A DNA stretch of 64,000 nucleotides from Moraxella osloensis (GCF_001553955.1 NZ_CP014234.1:1054001-1118000); one strand, 5' to 3'. Shown: positions 9,032 to 19,273, counted from the stretch's first letter. The notes: a model not told the origin generated them from the sequence alone. Numbers and translations: made by a program.

Positions 9032-10615
9032 TTAATTTTCGTTAAGCTCACTAATCCATTTGAGTGCCGACAAGCTTGGTACAAAAAGATATTCACCGCC
9101 TTGTAGGGTATTAAATTGCAAAATATTAGTATGACGCTTACGAATTGGCTCATCGGGTACGGTGAACACATCGCTATCAGCGTCACTACCTGCGTGTACG
9201 CCTAGTATTGGGTCACGCTCTTCTCCAAGGTTCATAAAGTTGCCGTCATTAACCCAATGGCTTTGCAAAAACTCCAGCGTGTCCATGGCATGCGCGTTGA
9301 TACCGATAAAAAACATACCCCGCTCTTGACCGTCGTCTTCGGTCACGTTGGGCGGCACGATATCGCCATACGAAACGCTACGGCGGATGATACGGTGAAG
9401 ACGCACATCGCTTAGAATAAAGTCTTTGGTATTGCGGGGGTTCATACGGCGAGCATGGGCACCAAATGGGCACCCTCTGCCATAGGGATCATCCGTGTAG
9501 TCAAATTTATTGTTTGCTACATTGTCTTTGCCGAGGGCTTCATCATCGTGGTCTGGGCTTAGGGTGATGGGGGCACCCGAACGCCAGCGACCAAACATTT
9601 TTGCCCCCAGTTTATCGGCTTTAGCTGGGTCATTGTCGCTTTGTTCTAGGCAATAGCGGTTAAAGTCAGCCACATTACTCTGGTATTTTCGCAGTACCAT
9701 AAACGAGCCATTTTTTCCCAATACTTCAGGCTGTGGCATGGGACGTACCACGCCCGCTTCACCTTTATAACCTAACACAAATTCACCCGCCGCAATCGGA
9801 CGTTCGGTGTTATTTTCAAGGCTGATACCACTGCCATCCACTTCTGGGTTACTGATGCCATCGCGATAACCAAACACGTTTTTGACCTCACCTTTTACGC
9901 CAAAATCATGTTCCACCAAGATTTCGATCGCGTTACGGCTGGTATCTAGATAAGGGGCAAACGCCTGTTTAAATTCGGCAAGTTTGGCTTGCCATTTTTC
10001 TTGGCTATTGGCAATCACCGCGCCGCAAATATGAATATCGCCTTTATCACCAAATGGCGCAACCCAGTTGCTAGGGTCATTATCGCCTTTGTCACCCAAG
10101 ATATCGGAGCGGCCTGCCATACCTACTTTGAAATTTTCTGGGAAAGAATCAAGCGAGCTTTGCGGTAAGCCTAAAGCTTTTAGCCCCTCATACGTCATCA
10201 CAATGGTCAAATTGGCATCCATGTCTTTTCGGAAATTTTTTGAGCCTTTGACGTTTGGTAATACCGCTTTTAATAATTCACGACCTGCGTTGCTGTCATT
10301 GACTTTTAGCGCGACAAGCGTGCCGTAGTAAGGCGCAGGGCGGTCATGCAAAATAATAGCTTGAATATCCTCAAGCTCCATCGTGGCGATATTGGGATAG
10401 ATAGCGTTCGTTGCCCGTGTCATGGCGCTGCGCAGCTGCATGCCGATTTTTTGTTTGGCTTCGTGTACCCGTTCTTTGACACTGCCTTTTTCAGCGGGTG
10501 TATCGCTGTGTTCAAATTTGTCTTTAATGGCATCTATGCCATGCTCGATACCATCTTGTAGATTGGTTTTTAATTTGCCAAGTAGGCTTTCATTCGCTGG
10601 GTTGTCGTTATTCAT
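9032..10615 (-). CDS. DyP-type heme peroxidase
   Basis: Dye-decolourising peroxidase family, oxidising varied substrates with H2O2. The diagnostic GxxDG motif is present (FGYRDGISNPEVDG, distal Asp), as is the proximal heme His region (PFGAHARRMNPRNTKDF) and a conserved distal Arg context. At 527 residues it is longer than compact bacterial DyPs and carries an N-terminal extension of about 75 residues that is charged and helical, with no Tat or Sec signal. A cytoplasmic location is therefore likely. It is followed by the catalase-like gene and preceded by a 189-aa unknown gene. The three look like one oxidative-chemistry locus. Confidence 0.88.
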   Translation of the reverse strand: MNNDNPANESLLGKLKTNLQDGIEHGIDAIKDKFEHSDTPAEKGSVKERVHEAKQKIGMQLRSAMTRATNAIYPNIATMELEDIQAIILHDRPAPYYGTLVALKVNDSNAGRELLKAVLPNVKGSKNFRKDMDANLTIVMTYEGLKALGLPQSSLDSFPENFKVGMAGRSDILGDKGDNDPSNWVAPFGDKGDIHICGAVIANSQEKWQAKLAEFKQAFAPYLDTSRNAIEILVEHDFGVKGEVKNVFGYRDGISNPEVDGSGISLENNTERPIAAGEFVLGYKGEAGVVRPMPQPEVLGKNGSFMVLRKYQSNVADFNRYCLEQSDNDPAKADKLGAKMFGRWRSGAPITLSPDHDDEALGKDNVANNKFDYTDDPYGRGCPFGAHARRMNPRNTKDFILSDVRLHRIIRRSVSYGDIVPPNVTEDDGQERGMFFIGINAHAMDTLEFLQSHWVNDGNFMNLGEERDPILGVHAGSDADSDVFTVPDEPIRKRHTNILQFNTLQGGEYLFVPSLSALKWISELNEN

Positions 10616-10829
10616 GGTCGTTCCTAGCAGAGAATTTCAAAAATTTGATGCTAAGAATCTGCTCACCATACACCACGCTAAATATGGCTTGTGGTAAAAA
10701 TCACGCAACAAATGGCTTTTGTATCTAAAATTTGACATAAAGCTTGCTCATTTATAGTACGCTTAGACTAATACCCTTATAATAGTATGCTGATAAACGT
10801 GATATAGTGAATACAGGTTCTAAGCGAGC

Positions 10830-11399
10830 TTATTGGGCTTGTTCAATGGCTTTATTGATGCCACGCACGATTTTGTCATTACGCGCAATATCACGAACCG
10901 TCAGATGCGGTACACCTACATACCAACCGGTAGCGGTAATCTGATGGTCAAGGATAAATTGCTTGACAGTCGGGCTTTTAATCCCAGGCCAACCTTCTAC
11001 ATTGCTAAAAAGCAAATCCATGAGTTCTGGAATTTTGGTAGCAAAGTCGTTGATGTAAGCATCCCAATCGCCATCATAGGTGGTACAAAACAGTAGCTTA
11101 GTATCATTGTCTAAAAACACCAACCGCAAATCATGCAAGGTGCCTACATTGGTCGCCCCTGCAAGATTGCCTTTGGTGATTTCTAAAATTCGCTTGATAC
11201 GAGCTGCCCCATCTTTGGTTAAGGGAGCGATGGCGGTGAGTTCAGACACTTTGCCTGATTTTAAGCCCTTTTCACCGGCACTGGTGACAGAATGGTCATA
11301 GCCATCATTAGCGCCCTCTTTGAAGTTTGCCATGAGCATTTGTGCTTTCAATGCCACATCGTCTAATAAAGAAAGTTTTTCGTTGTTTTGAGTTGTCAT
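10830..11399 (-). CDS. Unknown 189-aa protein of the heme-peroxidase cluster
   Basis: No named family is assigned. The segment from about residue 55 (ELTAIAPLTKDGAARIKRIL) through LHDLRLVFLDNDTKLLFCTTYDGDWDAYINDF has the alternating pattern of a ferredoxin-like alpha+beta domain. That fold is shared with DyP peroxidases and with small proteins found beside lipoxygenase- or catalase-like genes; this similarity is from memory and inference. No signal peptide or TM segment is present. It is transcribed in the same direction as the DyP gene, 214 bases upstream of it, so it may have its own promoter. It could be an accessory or substrate-binding subunit. Confidence 0.6.
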   Translation of the reverse strand: MTTQNNEKLSLLDDVALKAQMLMANFKEGANDGYDHSVTSAGEKGLKSGKVSELTAIAPLTKDGAARIKRILEITKGNLAGATNVGTLHDLRLVFLDNDTKLLFCTTYDGDWDAYINDFATKIPELMDLLFSNVEGWPGIKSPTVKQFILDHQITATGWYVGVPHLTVRDIARNDKIVRGINKAIEQAQ

Positions 11400-11908
11400 G
11401 TTTTATTGCCCTTATAGTTCGTTGATCATTAATTGACGTGCATGATTTAAATTTATTTATCCCATTGTTTTATTATTTAAGATTTAAATCTTTTTCATTA
11501 TATAAGCCGTAAAAAGTAAAAAGCGCTAAATTAACTTTTATCACCCATAAAATTACAAAACTAAACTATTGATTAAAAAATGACATACTAGAAACCATAA
11601 AACCGAAGCATTAATTTAAAAAATTCTCATTACAATCAATAGATTATTTAACTTTTAAATATAAAATCTGTGTAGAAAAATCACTTTTCCTGCTATGTGG
11701 GACCTCAAAAAATTTGGGACCTTGGACTTTGATGATTAACTTTGGCAAAGTAGCTTGCTGGTCTAATCTCACCCTATAACTGGCTACCACTTTTAAAAAA
11801 AGTGTTTATCAGTTAAAAGGTCTATCAGTTAAAAGATGCTTATCATGGCTAGGGTGGATTCCGCGTACTCTGTCGGATAATAGATATAGATAGGTATAGA
11901 CGAGACGC
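11400..11908. other. Intergenic region, AT-rich, no gene
   Basis: About 500 bases between the 189-aa gene and the ssuD terminator. It contains a direct repeat of TATCAGTTAAAAG (near 11807 and 11823). No open frame, RNA gene or riboswitch was recognised. Confidence 0.4.
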
Positions 11909-11934
11909 AAAACGTGCCTTAGTTAGCACGTTTT
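11909..11934 (-). terminator. Terminator after ssuD
   Basis: Perfect 9-bp inverted repeat AAAACGTGC / GCACGTTTT with an 8-base loop, 45 bases beyond the ssuD stop. It reads as a hairpin followed by TTTT on the minus strand. Confidence 0.65.
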
Positions 11935-11978
11935 ATCACAAGCATTTAAGACGCCTTTAATATGTCTTTAAGATGAAG

Positions 11979-13187
11979 TTAAGAGGCGATGGCGTGTTTG
12001 GGTGTGGCAGTGGCGGGTGTTTTTGAGGCTGCCGTGTCACGGGTTTGTTGCGGTGGTGCATAGTTATTAGCGACAATTTCACCAAACGGTCCTGTCAAAT
12101 TTGGCTTGACCAAGGTGTCTTGGGTGTCAATGGGTAACAATGGGAAAACCAATTCAGCAAACCGATACGCTTCTTCCAAGTGTGGATAGCCTGAAAAAAT
12201 AAAGTTATCAATGCCCAAATCGGCATACTCTTGAATACGCGCAGCAACGGTTTGTGGGTCGCCCACCAGTGCCGTGCCTGCGCCACCACGCACCAGTCCA
12301 ATCCCTGCCCATAAGTTGGGCGAAATTTCTAAGTTATCACGGCGACCGCCATGCAATGCCGCCATACGCTGTTGTCCCACCGAGTCCATTTGGGCGAATT
12401 TGGCTTGGGCAGCAGCAATGGTGTCGTCAGTGACATGACTTAATAATTCATCAGCGGCTTGCCAAGCGGCTTCATTGGTTTCACGCACAATCACGTGCAG
12501 ACGAATCCCATAGCTTAATGTGCGACCTTTGGCAGCGGCTTTGGTTTTAAGCTGCTCAATCTTCCCTTTGACGGCAGCAGGCGGCTCACCCCACGTCAAA
12601 TAACTGTCAACTTGTTCGGCAGCCAGTGTTTGCGCCGCCTCAGATGAACCGCCAAACCACAAGGGCGGATATGGCTGTTGTAGAGGGGGATACAGCAATT
12701 TGGCATCTTCGACTTGCAAGCGTTCACCGTTAAAAGTAAAGGATTCGCCTGTGTGCGAGCGGGTTAAAATCTCTCGCCAAATCGTGGTGTATTCACTGGC
12801 TGTCTGATAACGCGTCGCGTGGTCTTCAAAGATGCCATCGCCTTTAAGCTCTTGTTCATCGCCGCCTGTGACCAGATTAAGTAGCAATCGACCATTTGAT
12901 AATCGATCAAAGGTGCCTGTCATACGAGCAGCAAGCGCGGGTGTCGTCACCCCAGGGCGTAATGCCACCAAAAATTTTAAGCGAGTGGTCGCATCAATGA
13001 GACTAGCAGCGACCAGCCAAGGGTCTTCACATGAGCGACCTGTCGGAATCAACACGCCTTCATAGCCAAGGTTATCGGCTGCCACGGCAATTTGCTTCAT
13101 ATAAGTATGGTCAACGGTTCTTGCCCCTTTACTCGTGCCTAAATAACGACTGTCGCCATGTGTCGGTATAAACCAAAAAATTTTCAT
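11979..13187 (-). CDS. ssuD: FMNH2-dependent alkanesulfonate monooxygenase
   Basis: Desulfonates alkanesulfonates to aldehyde and sulfite using reduced flavin supplied by an SsuE-type reductase. The TIM-barrel luciferase-like family is recognised by [19 protein letters not shown] at the N-terminus, [37 protein letters not shown] and the C-terminal [13 protein letters not shown]-like stretch ([15 protein letters not shown]). I choose the ATG at 13187 because family proteins begin near MxxFWFxPTHGD and an AGGGG element precedes it. A longer reading from 13211 adds eight residues. The C-terminal 30 residues are a low-complexity Ala/Thr tail. It forms the sulfur-scavenging locus with the FMN reductase and ssuABC. 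Confidence 0.93.
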   Translation of the reverse strand: MKIFWFIPTHGDSRYLGTSKGARTVDHTYMKQIAVAADNLGYEGVLIPTGRSCEDPWLVAASLIDATTRLKFLVALRPGVTTPALAARMTGTFDRLSNGRLLLNLVTGGDEQELKGDGIFEDHATRYQTASEYTTIWREILTRSHTGESFTFNGERLQVEDAKLLYPPLQQPYPPLWFGGSSEAAQTLAAEQVDSYLTWGEPPAAVKGKIEQLKTKAAAKGRTLSYGIRLHVIVRETNEAAWQAADELLSHVTDDTIAAAQAKFAQMDSVGQQRMAALHGGRRDNLEISPNLWAGIGLVRGGAGTALVGDPQTVAARIQEYADLGIDNFIFSGYPHLEEAYRFAELVFPLLPIDTQDTLVKPNLTGPFGEIVANNYAPPQQTRDTAASKTPATATPKHAIAS

Positions 13188-13218
13188 CGCAACCCCTGCT
13201 TGTAAGCTCAAAAATTGA

Positions 13219-13503
13219 TTAAGATAATTCGCCTTTTGTCATGGGCGGTTTATCGGTAGCCATAAGCTTAAAGCAAATATCGCTCAATAAAAAATAACAA
13301 AAACTGCTTTGGTTAGCACAAAAAATACTTAATAATTTTGCTGCTAACCCTATCAATTTAATCGCTAAAGCAGTGACATCAAAAAACGCTTTACAGTTTT
13401 CACCATAAAGCGTTTTATCGTCAAATGAATTGATATCAACACCAAATAAACAAGCCCAAATCTTAAAAATAGCCCAGAAAGCGAGACAGCAAGCGAGTTT
13501 CAT
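13219..13503 (-). CDS. Small hypothetical hydrophobic protein
   Basis: 94-codon frame between the LysR gene and ssuD, unrecognised. It begins [20 protein letters not shown], a hydrophobic signal-anchor-like segment, and has a second hydrophobic stretch ([17 protein letters not shown]). It is Cys-rich for its size. A GAGG element sits about 12 bases before the ATG, and the stop is 31 bases before ssuD, so co-transcription is possible. It may also be chance; there is no domain evidence. Confidence 0.35.
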   Translation of the reverse strand: MKLACCLAFWAIFKIWACLFGVDINSFDDKTLYGENCKAFFDVTALAIKLIGLAAKLLSIFCANQSSFCYFLLSDICFKLMATDKPPMTKGELS

Positions 13504-13564
13504 GCGTATTACCTCGGATGTAACAGACGCTAAGTTTTGCCAACCTGCTTATCAGGATTTAGCG

Positions 13565-14491
13565 TTAGCTGCTAGGTTGTATGGCATCATGCATTGTTGC
13601 TTGGGTTAACGTAGGGTTACACAAGGCTAAAAACTGATAGCCAAATCCTCGTAAAAAATGCCCTTGTCGCACTGCGAGCAAAGTGGTATTTTGATGAAAT
13701 AGCGGCTCGCAATTGAGTAATGTTAACTGGGTATCTTTATTGGGATTGAATGCCATATCCGCGATAATACCAATGCCCATACCAAATTCCACATAGGTTT
13801 TTATCACATCAGAATCCAATGCGGTCATCACGATATCAGGCTGTAATTCTGCTTTGGCGAACGCTTCATCAATCATCGTTCGCCCGGTATGACCACTAAT
13901 GTAAGTGATAATCGGGTAATGGGCTATGTCGGCAAGCGTTACCTGTTCAAGCTGGGTTAGCGGATGGTTTGGCGGCACCACAATCGCATGATACCAGTGA
14001 TAATAAGAAAAAGTCACAAGCTCGCTATAGCTTGACAAGGCTTCGGTGGCAATGCCAATATCCGCTCGTCCATCAAGTAGCATTGCCGCAATTTCTGGCG
14101 GTGCGGCTTGTAGCAATCGCAAATGCACTTTAGGAAAAAGCTGTTTAAACGCTTGCACAACGGGCGGCAAAATATAACGAGACTGGGTATGGGTGGCTGC
14201 GATGGTCAATTCGCCTTTATCTTGACTGGTATATTGTTCAGCCAAGGTTTTGATATTGTTGGCATCATGTAGCATCCGCTCTACAATGACCAACAATTCT
14301 TTACCCGGCTCGGTCAAACCTAAGAGCCGTTTGCCCTTACGCACAAACAGCCCTACCCCAAGCTCATCTTCTAAGTCTTTGATATGTTTGGATACACCCG
14401 ATTGTGAGGTAAATAATGCATTGCCTACTTCCGTCAAGTTATAGTCACAGCGTACCGTTTCTCGAATAATACGAAGTTGTTGAAAATTCAT
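13565..14491 (-). CDS. LysR-family regulator, CysB/Cbl-like
   Basis: Transcriptional regulator of sulfur or sulfonate assimilation by family and context. The N-terminal winged HTH begins MNFQQLRIIRETVRCDYNLT and continues ALFTSQSGVSKHIKDLEDELG, the CysB/Cbl signature rather than a generic LysR. The periplasmic-binding-fold effector domain starts near KGELTIAATHTQSRYILP. ATG 14491 is chosen because CysB/Cbl proteins start at MNFQQLR; the upstream ATG at 14506 adds MGQQT. It lies between the FMN reductase and ssuD on the same strand, consistent with a Cbl-like activator of the ssu genes. Confidence 0.87.
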   Translation of the reverse strand: MNFQQLRIIRETVRCDYNLTEVGNALFTSQSGVSKHIKDLEDELGVGLFVRKGKRLLGLTEPGKELLVIVERMLHDANNIKTLAEQYTSQDKGELTIAATHTQSRYILPPVVQAFKQLFPKVHLRLLQAAPPEIAAMLLDGRADIGIATEALSSYSELVTFSYYHWYHAIVVPPNHPLTQLEQVTLADIAHYPIITYISGHTGRTMIDEAFAKAELQPDIVMTALDSDVIKTYVEFGMGIGIIADMAFNPNKDTQLTLLNCEPLFHQNTTLLAVRQGHFLRGFGYQFLALCNPTLTQATMHDAIQPSS

Positions 14492-14708
14492 AGTCTGTTG
14501 CCCCAAATAATCCGATAATGAATAAAATTAGTGTAAGCCGAGCGGCCTAAGACAACAAACGCCTATCAAACAAATTCATATTCCAAAATTACATATATCA
14601 ATCACACAAAAAACAAAATTTGAATAACCCAAGCAGTTTGTTGCTCGGGTTATATTTACTCATACTGAGCTGGTGATGTCAGCTAATACACACTAAGGCA
14701 TGCGCCCT

Positions 14709-15479
14709 TTAGGCGACGGATGGATGGTTTTTAGGGGATGATTGAGTAGTTTGCGGGTGTAGTCTGGCTTCGGCACTCGATAAATCTGGCACTGCCACAG
14801 AGGGTAATATTTCGGCTTGTTCGACTTGTTTATTAATGCCTAACTGCTGATTGGCTTGCGCCGATTTTTCTTTAATGGCTTGGGCGCGTTGGCCTTTGGC
14901 GGGTGCCCACTCAAGTATCGGTAACGCGCGCGCCACCGCTAACACAATACGGTCACGCAACTGTTGGCTTGAGACGGTGTATTCTGGGGTAAAGTCTTTA
15001 TCCGTCGCATACACGCCTATTGGCAATGTTTGGGCTTGGAAAAAACTAAACAATGGGCGAAGTTGGTGCTCTAGAACCAGTGCATGACGATCGCTACCGC
15101 CAGAGGCAGCCAATAATACCGGCACATCCACGAGCGCGGTTTGCTCCACAAAGTCAAATAAGTGTTTAAACAATCCGGTAAAAGACGCGCGATACACTGG
15201 CGTTCCTACAATCAAGGCGTCCGCCGCCTCAATCGCTGCCAAGTCGTTTTGTACTCGCTCTGGCAGTTGGTTACGATAAATCGCCCCACTGAGTAAAGGC
15301 CCGATTTCACTCAGCTTGATAAAATGTACGTTGATGGGCGTGGCTTGTGCCAATTCATCTACAATATTTTGTACCAGACTTTCGGTTTTTGATGGTGTGT
15401 TGAGCCCACCCGATACGGCAACGATATTGAGTGGAATGGCTGGATTTGGTTGATTTGTGAAATTTTGAGTGATAGACAT
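14709..15479 (-). CDS. msuE: NAD(P)H-dependent FMN reductase (SsuE/MsuE-type)
   Basis: Supplies FMNH2 to the SsuD monooxygenase. The flavodoxin-like fold is visible: IVAVSGGLNTPSKTESLV (phosphate-binding loop), ADALIVGTPVYRASFTGLFKHLFDF (classical NADPH-dependent FMN reductase signature) and LLAASGGSDRHALVLEHQLRPLFSFF. The length of 256 residues exceeds the usual 180-190 through a polar C-terminal extension after about residue 200, rich in Gln, Ala and Ser, which resembles some MsuE proteins. Its position within the sulfonate locus supports the role. The symbol choice between msuE and ssuE is a judgement. Confidence 0.85.
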   Translation of the reverse strand: MSITQNFTNQPNPAIPLNIVAVSGGLNTPSKTESLVQNIVDELAQATPINVHFIKLSEIGPLLSGAIYRNQLPERVQNDLAAIEAADALIVGTPVYRASFTGLFKHLFDFVEQTALVDVPVLLAASGGSDRHALVLEHQLRPLFSFFQAQTLPIGVYATDKDFTPEYTVSSQQLRDRIVLAVARALPILEWAPAKGQRAQAIKEKSAQANQQLGINKQVEQAEILPSVAVPDLSSAEARLHPQTTQSSPKNHPSVA

Positions 15480-15637
15480 CTTTGTTCCTTAATTTAGTGT
15501 AATCAGATGAATCGATGACATGTCGATAACCCCATTAAACAAAAAATTAAGCCGTTTGTGAAACAACAATATCTGCATTATTTAGCTGATTTTTTGCTAT
15601 ATCAAATTTGCCATATCAAAGTGGTAAATCTGCAGAG

Positions 15638-16006
15638 CTACAATTGGCGTTTATCGACCCATTGAGCCAAACTATCGCCTGTGGCTTGCACCAACATTAC
15701 CAATGCCACTAACACCACAATGACTGATACCATCATTTGTACATCAAAGCGCTGATAGCCGTAACGATAGGCGATATCGCCCAAGCCACCCGCTCCAATT
15801 GCCCCAGCAATGGCAGACGAATTAATCATGGTGACAAGCGTCACGGTAAACCCTGCAATAATGCCAGGCAATGCTTCGGGCAATAAGACATGCTGAATAA
15901 TCTGTGTGCGGTTACAGCCAATCGCTTGTGCCGCTTCTATTAAGCCTGGGTCAACTTCGCGCAGACTCACTTCAGCAATTCGGGCAAAAAAGGGGGCGCT
16001 GCTGTA
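15638..16006 (-). pseudogene. metI: metI remnant (C-terminal half of a methionine ABC permease)
   Basis: The readable frame begins around YSSAPFFARIAEVSLREVDP at 16006 and runs to 15638. It covers the EAA loop (GLIEAAQAIGCNRTQIIQHVLLPEALPGI) and the last two TM segments. MetI is normally about 217 residues; roughly the first 100, including the first TM helices, are missing. The remnant overlaps the tail of the metN frame in another reading frame, as expected if a deletion fused metN to metI. The GTG start at 15970 is a computational start only. It is very unlikely to give a working permease. Confidence 0.78.
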
Positions 16007-16845
16007 TGAGTGGCATTGTGTTTGTCGGTGAGTTTATCCTCACCCAAATCAATGGATGACTGGTTATAGCCTAGTAACTCTTGGGTCATGGTGTGCATGG
16101 GTGAGGCAAATACCTTCCACACCGGTCCTGTTTCAACGATTTGCCCCTGGTTAATGACAATCACTTGGTCGCAAATATCTCGAATGACTTGCATTTCATG
16201 GGTAATGAGCACAATGGTAATGCCGAGTTTTTTATTAATTTGCTTGAGTAACTGCAAAATCAACTGGGTACTTTCTGGGTCTAGGGACGACGTGGCTTCA
16301 TCACACAATAACATTTTGGGTTCATTCACGAGCGCCCGCGCAATGCCCACCCGCTGTTTTTGACCGCCTGATAACTGAGAAGGATACATCAATGCTTTAT
16401 CACTGAGCCCCACCATCTCGAGCACTTGCGCCACACGTTTATTGATATCAGCCTGACTTACCTTGGCGACTTTTAATGGCAAGGCGACGTTGTCTTGTAC
16501 CGTTTTGCTCGACAGCAGATTAAAATGCTGAAAAATCATACCAATGCCTTGTCGCAGCTGTCGTAGCTGTGCTTGGTTGAGTGAGGCCACATTGTTATCA
16601 TCGATATAAACATGACCATCACTAATCGATTCCAAGCCGTTGATAATGCGTAATAAAGATGATTTGCCTGCCCCGCTTTTACCGATAATACCCAGAATTT
16701 TGCCTGTTGGCACCTCAAGCGAGATATCTTTTAGTGCATGAATCGCTTGCGCTTGTCCTTGATAAAACTTATTGACCTTATCGATTCGGATATAGGGAGG
16801 TGATGAATGACTGTCATCTTGGGTAATATGAGTAAACGACTGCAT
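15967..16845 (-). pseudogene. metN: metN remnant (methionine ABC ATPase lacking its C-terminal domain)
   Basis: The ATPase core looks intact: Walker A GKSGAGKSS, Q-loop FQHFNLL, signature [15 protein letters not shown], Walker B MLLCDEATSSLDP and the His switch LITHE. After about residue 255 (MTQELLGYN) the sequence leaves the MetN family. The C-terminal regulatory NIL/ferredoxin-like domain (about 90 residues) is missing, and the final residues AAPPFLPELLK are metI DNA read out of frame. A deletion joining metN to metI between about 16000 and 16060 explains both. The ATPase might be expressed but has no complete permease partner here. Confidence 0.78.
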
Positions 16846-16889
16846 AGCATGATCCTTGGTAATTGTTATGGCTAAAACTTGTTAACGCA

Positions 16890-17330
16890 TTACGAGGTCC
16901 AACCTGGAAACCAAAGTTTTCCCCCGATTTCTTTGTCAAGCACTTGTTTTACGTTGGGTGACGTTTGATAAATGTGAATAAATTTTTTCAACTGTTCGGC
17001 TCGTTCAGGATTTTTTTGGGCAAAATCATCCCGAGTGACAAATAAAATCGCATAGCGGTTGTTGGTGGTATCATCAAAGACTAAAGCTTGATTGGGGTCA
17101 ATGGTTTTGGCTAAGCGCAAATAATGCGGGTAGCTAAACACCAAATCAGCATCATCAACCGCTCTTGCGGTCTGCGGGCCTTCGACTTCAACAAATTGCA
17201 ATTGTTTTGGATTGCTGCTGATATCGCTTAAGTTAGACAGAAAATTATTTGGGTCTTTTAGCCCAATTAATTTTGCCTGTTGCAGCAGTAGTAGCGCTCG
17301 CCCTTGATTAACAGGGTCATTTGGCACCAT
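16890..17330 (-). pseudogene. metQ: metQ remnant (methionine-binding lipoprotein, N-terminus lost)
   Basis: 146 codons matching the C-terminal half of MetQ: VPNDPVNQGRALLLLQ, a ligand-loop region EVEGPQTARAVDDADLVFSYPHYL, and the C-terminal YQTSPNVKQVLDKEIGG. MetQ is about 265-275 residues with a lipoprotein signal. Here a TAA lies two codons upstream of the ATG, and neither signal peptide nor N-lobe is present. It belongs with the damaged metN and metI just downstream. The protein would be cytoplasmic and non-functional. Confidence 0.78.
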
Positions 17331-17488
17331 GGCTGATTAAAATCCGTCATGCTAATTCCTTACGGCTAAATGCTTGAATAAGGCATCATGGTAAAGATTT
17401 TTTTTCGCAAAGATAACCAAGATATTTTGCTATCTATAGCAAGAAATGTGATGAAGAGAATGTCATTTGATTGATTATGTGAGCATAA

Positions 17489-17519
17489 AAAAAGCCCATT
17501 AATTTTTTAATGGGCTTTT
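17489..17519 (-). terminator. Terminator after ssuB
   Basis: Inverted repeat AAAAGCCCATTAA / TTAATGGGCTTTT with a short T loop and T/A tracts on both sides. It is likely bidirectional and separates the ssu transporter operon from the met remnants. It lies 67 bases past the ssuB stop. Confidence 0.75.
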
Positions 17520-17585
17520 GCTCAATAAAGGGTGCCAAAAGGTGGCAAAGAGTCTGAATGGCTTGTCATTGACCGATGGACAGAC

Positions 17586-18377
17586 TCAATGCACCGCTAA
17601 AATTTTATCAAGCACAATTTGCTCAAGTGGCGCAGTTTTAGTCATATTATTACGGGGATGTGGCAATAAGATTGGCAAGTCTAGTCCAATTTTGCCTTGT
17701 TCAATTAAAATCACCCTATCAGCAGTGATGACCGCTTCACTGACATCATGGGTCACTAAAATCACCGTAAATCGATGTTCTTGCCATAATTTGACCAACA
17801 GTTGCTGCATATCAAGACGGGTTAACGCATCTAGCGCCCCCAATGGCTCATCAAGTAGCAACAGCTGGGGACGATGAATAATCGCTCTGGCCAAAGCCAC
17901 TCGCTGCTTTTGCCCCCCTGACAATGCCGATGGCCAATCATCCGCTCGCTCTGCCAAGCCGACTTCCGCTAACGCTTTCAACGCTTGCGCTTTCCAATCT
18001 GGCATTTTTAGCCCAAGCCCCACATTTTCCAGTACCGTTTTCCAAGGTAATAATCGGTCATCTTGGAACATCAGCCGCGTGGATTGTCGCCATGCCTGAG
18101 GTGACATGGCTTGGTTGGCAATTGACATGGCTGTCAACTCCCCACTACTCGCCGTTTCTAACTGCGCAAGTAAACGCAGGAGTGTTGATTTGCCACAGCC
18201 ACTGTGCCCGACAATAGCGATAAAATCACCACTTTGAATGTGCAAATCTAGGTTTTTAATGACTTCTCGATTGTCAAATTTTTTGACCACATTTGTTAGG
18301 ATTAAAGCCAATCCTGCTGAGGTTTTTAATGGCGTTCTGGATGGTGCTGACAATGGTGCTGACAATTGCGTTGACAT
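17586..18377 (-). CDS. ssuB: Aliphatic sulfonate ABC transporter ATPase
   Basis: Energises sulfonate uptake at the inner membrane. ABC motifs in order are Walker [11 protein letters not shown]-loop [10 protein letters not shown] (the RLLPW form is typical of SsuB/TauB), signature [14 protein letters not shown], Walker [13 protein letters not shown] and switch LVTHD. The ATG at 18377 is preferred because it overlaps the ssuC stop as TAATG and has AAGGAG about ten bases upstream. The longer frame from 18419 would run into ssuC. A 20-residue Ser/Pro-rich stretch precedes the ATPase core. It is the last gene of ssuA-ssuC-ssuB. Confidence 0.9.
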   Translation of the reverse strand: MSTQLSAPLSAPSRTPLKTSAGLALILTNVVKKFDNREVIKNLDLHIQSGDFIAIVGHSGCGKSTLLRLLAQLETASSGELTAMSIANQAMSPQAWRQSTRLMFQDDRLLPWKTVLENVGLGLKMPDWKAQALKALAEVGLAERADDWPSALSGGQKQRVALARAIIHRPQLLLLDEPLGALDALTRLDMQQLLVKLWQEHRFTVILVTHDVSEAVITADRVILIEQGKIGLDLPILLPHPRNNMTKTAPLEQIVLDKILAVH

Positions 18378-19273
18378 TAGTGTGCTCCTTGTTGGTAAGC
18401 GGGGTGCCATTTGAGCCAAACAAACTCAAGCTTTTTGGCAATAAAATCGGCTAAAAATCCTAATAGCGCATAAACCAAGATTGAAAACATGATGATATCA
18501 ATCTGAAAAAATTCGCGAGCGTGCATGGCTAAATACCCAATGCCTGTGGTGGCCGAAATGGTTTCCGCCACAATCAGCGTCAGCCACATAATGCCCAATG
18601 AAAAACGCACCCCCACCAAAATACTCGGCAATGCCCCAGGTAAAATCACTTCTTTAAACAATGCCCAACCTGTTAAATCATAGCTTTTTGCCATCTCGAC
18701 CAGATGTTTATCCACATTACGAACACCATGATAGGTATTCAAATAAATCGGAAAAAATGTGCCAACTGCCACCAAAAAAACCTTTGCCGCTTCATCAATC
18801 CCAAACCACACAATGACCAGGGGAATTAATGCCAAATGTGGGATGTTTCTCAGCATTTGAAAGGTGGTATCCAATAACGTGCGAAATACAGGCAAAGTGC
18901 TGGTCAATAGCCCAAACCCCAACCCAAACAACCCGCCAATCAACAACCCAGCAAACGCTCGCAGCGCACTAATGCCGAGATGCTGCCAAAGCTCACCACT
19001 TTTTATGAGTTCATAGCCCGCTTGAAGAACGGCATGGGGTGACGAAATATTTTTAAGGTAAGCCTCAGGCAGTAATTGAAAACTTGCTACCAGTTGCCAA
19101 CCCGCCAACATAAGTAACGGCAACCACCACCCCCCTGTACGCCCAAATAGGGTGTTAATAACCTTACGGATTGACAATGTCTTGACTGGCGCATTCACCC
19201 TTATCGGTTTCGTCGGTAGCGGCTTTGATGCCGCTACCACTGAATTATCCGCAACAAAACTTGACGTTTTCAT
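18377..19273 (-). CDS. ssuC: Aliphatic sulfonate ABC transporter permease
   Basis: Inner-membrane channel subunit with six predicted TM segments. The first is [17 protein letters not shown]. The EAA-type cytoplasmic loop is [29 protein letters not shown]. SsuC/TauC character is seen in [24 protein letters not shown] and [16 protein letters not shown]. The ATG at 19273 follows GAGAGG; the frame opens six bases earlier at TTG. About 50 residues precede TM1, slightly long for the family. The one-base overlap with ssuB implies translational coupling. Confidence 0.9.
   Translation of the reverse strand: MKTSSFVADNSVVAASKPLPTKPIRVNAPVKTLSIRKVINTLFGRTGGWWLPLLMLAGWQLVASFQLLPEAYLKNISSPHAVLQAGYELIKSGELWQHLGISALRAFAGLLIGGLFGLGFGLLTSTLPVFRTLLDTTFQMLRNIPHLALIPLVIVWFGIDEAAKVFLVAVGTFFPIYLNTYHGVRNVDKHLVEMAKSYDLTGWALFKEVILPGALPSILVGVRFSLGIMWLTLIVAETISATTGIGYLAMHAREFFQIDIIMFSILVYALLGFLADFIAKKLEFVWLKWHPAYQQGAH

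Noticed and set aside
11400-11908. Riboswitch or small RNA upstream of the heme-enzyme cluster
   Set aside because: Only a short direct repeat and AT-rich sequence were seen; no recognisable riboswitch core or conserved hairpin set.
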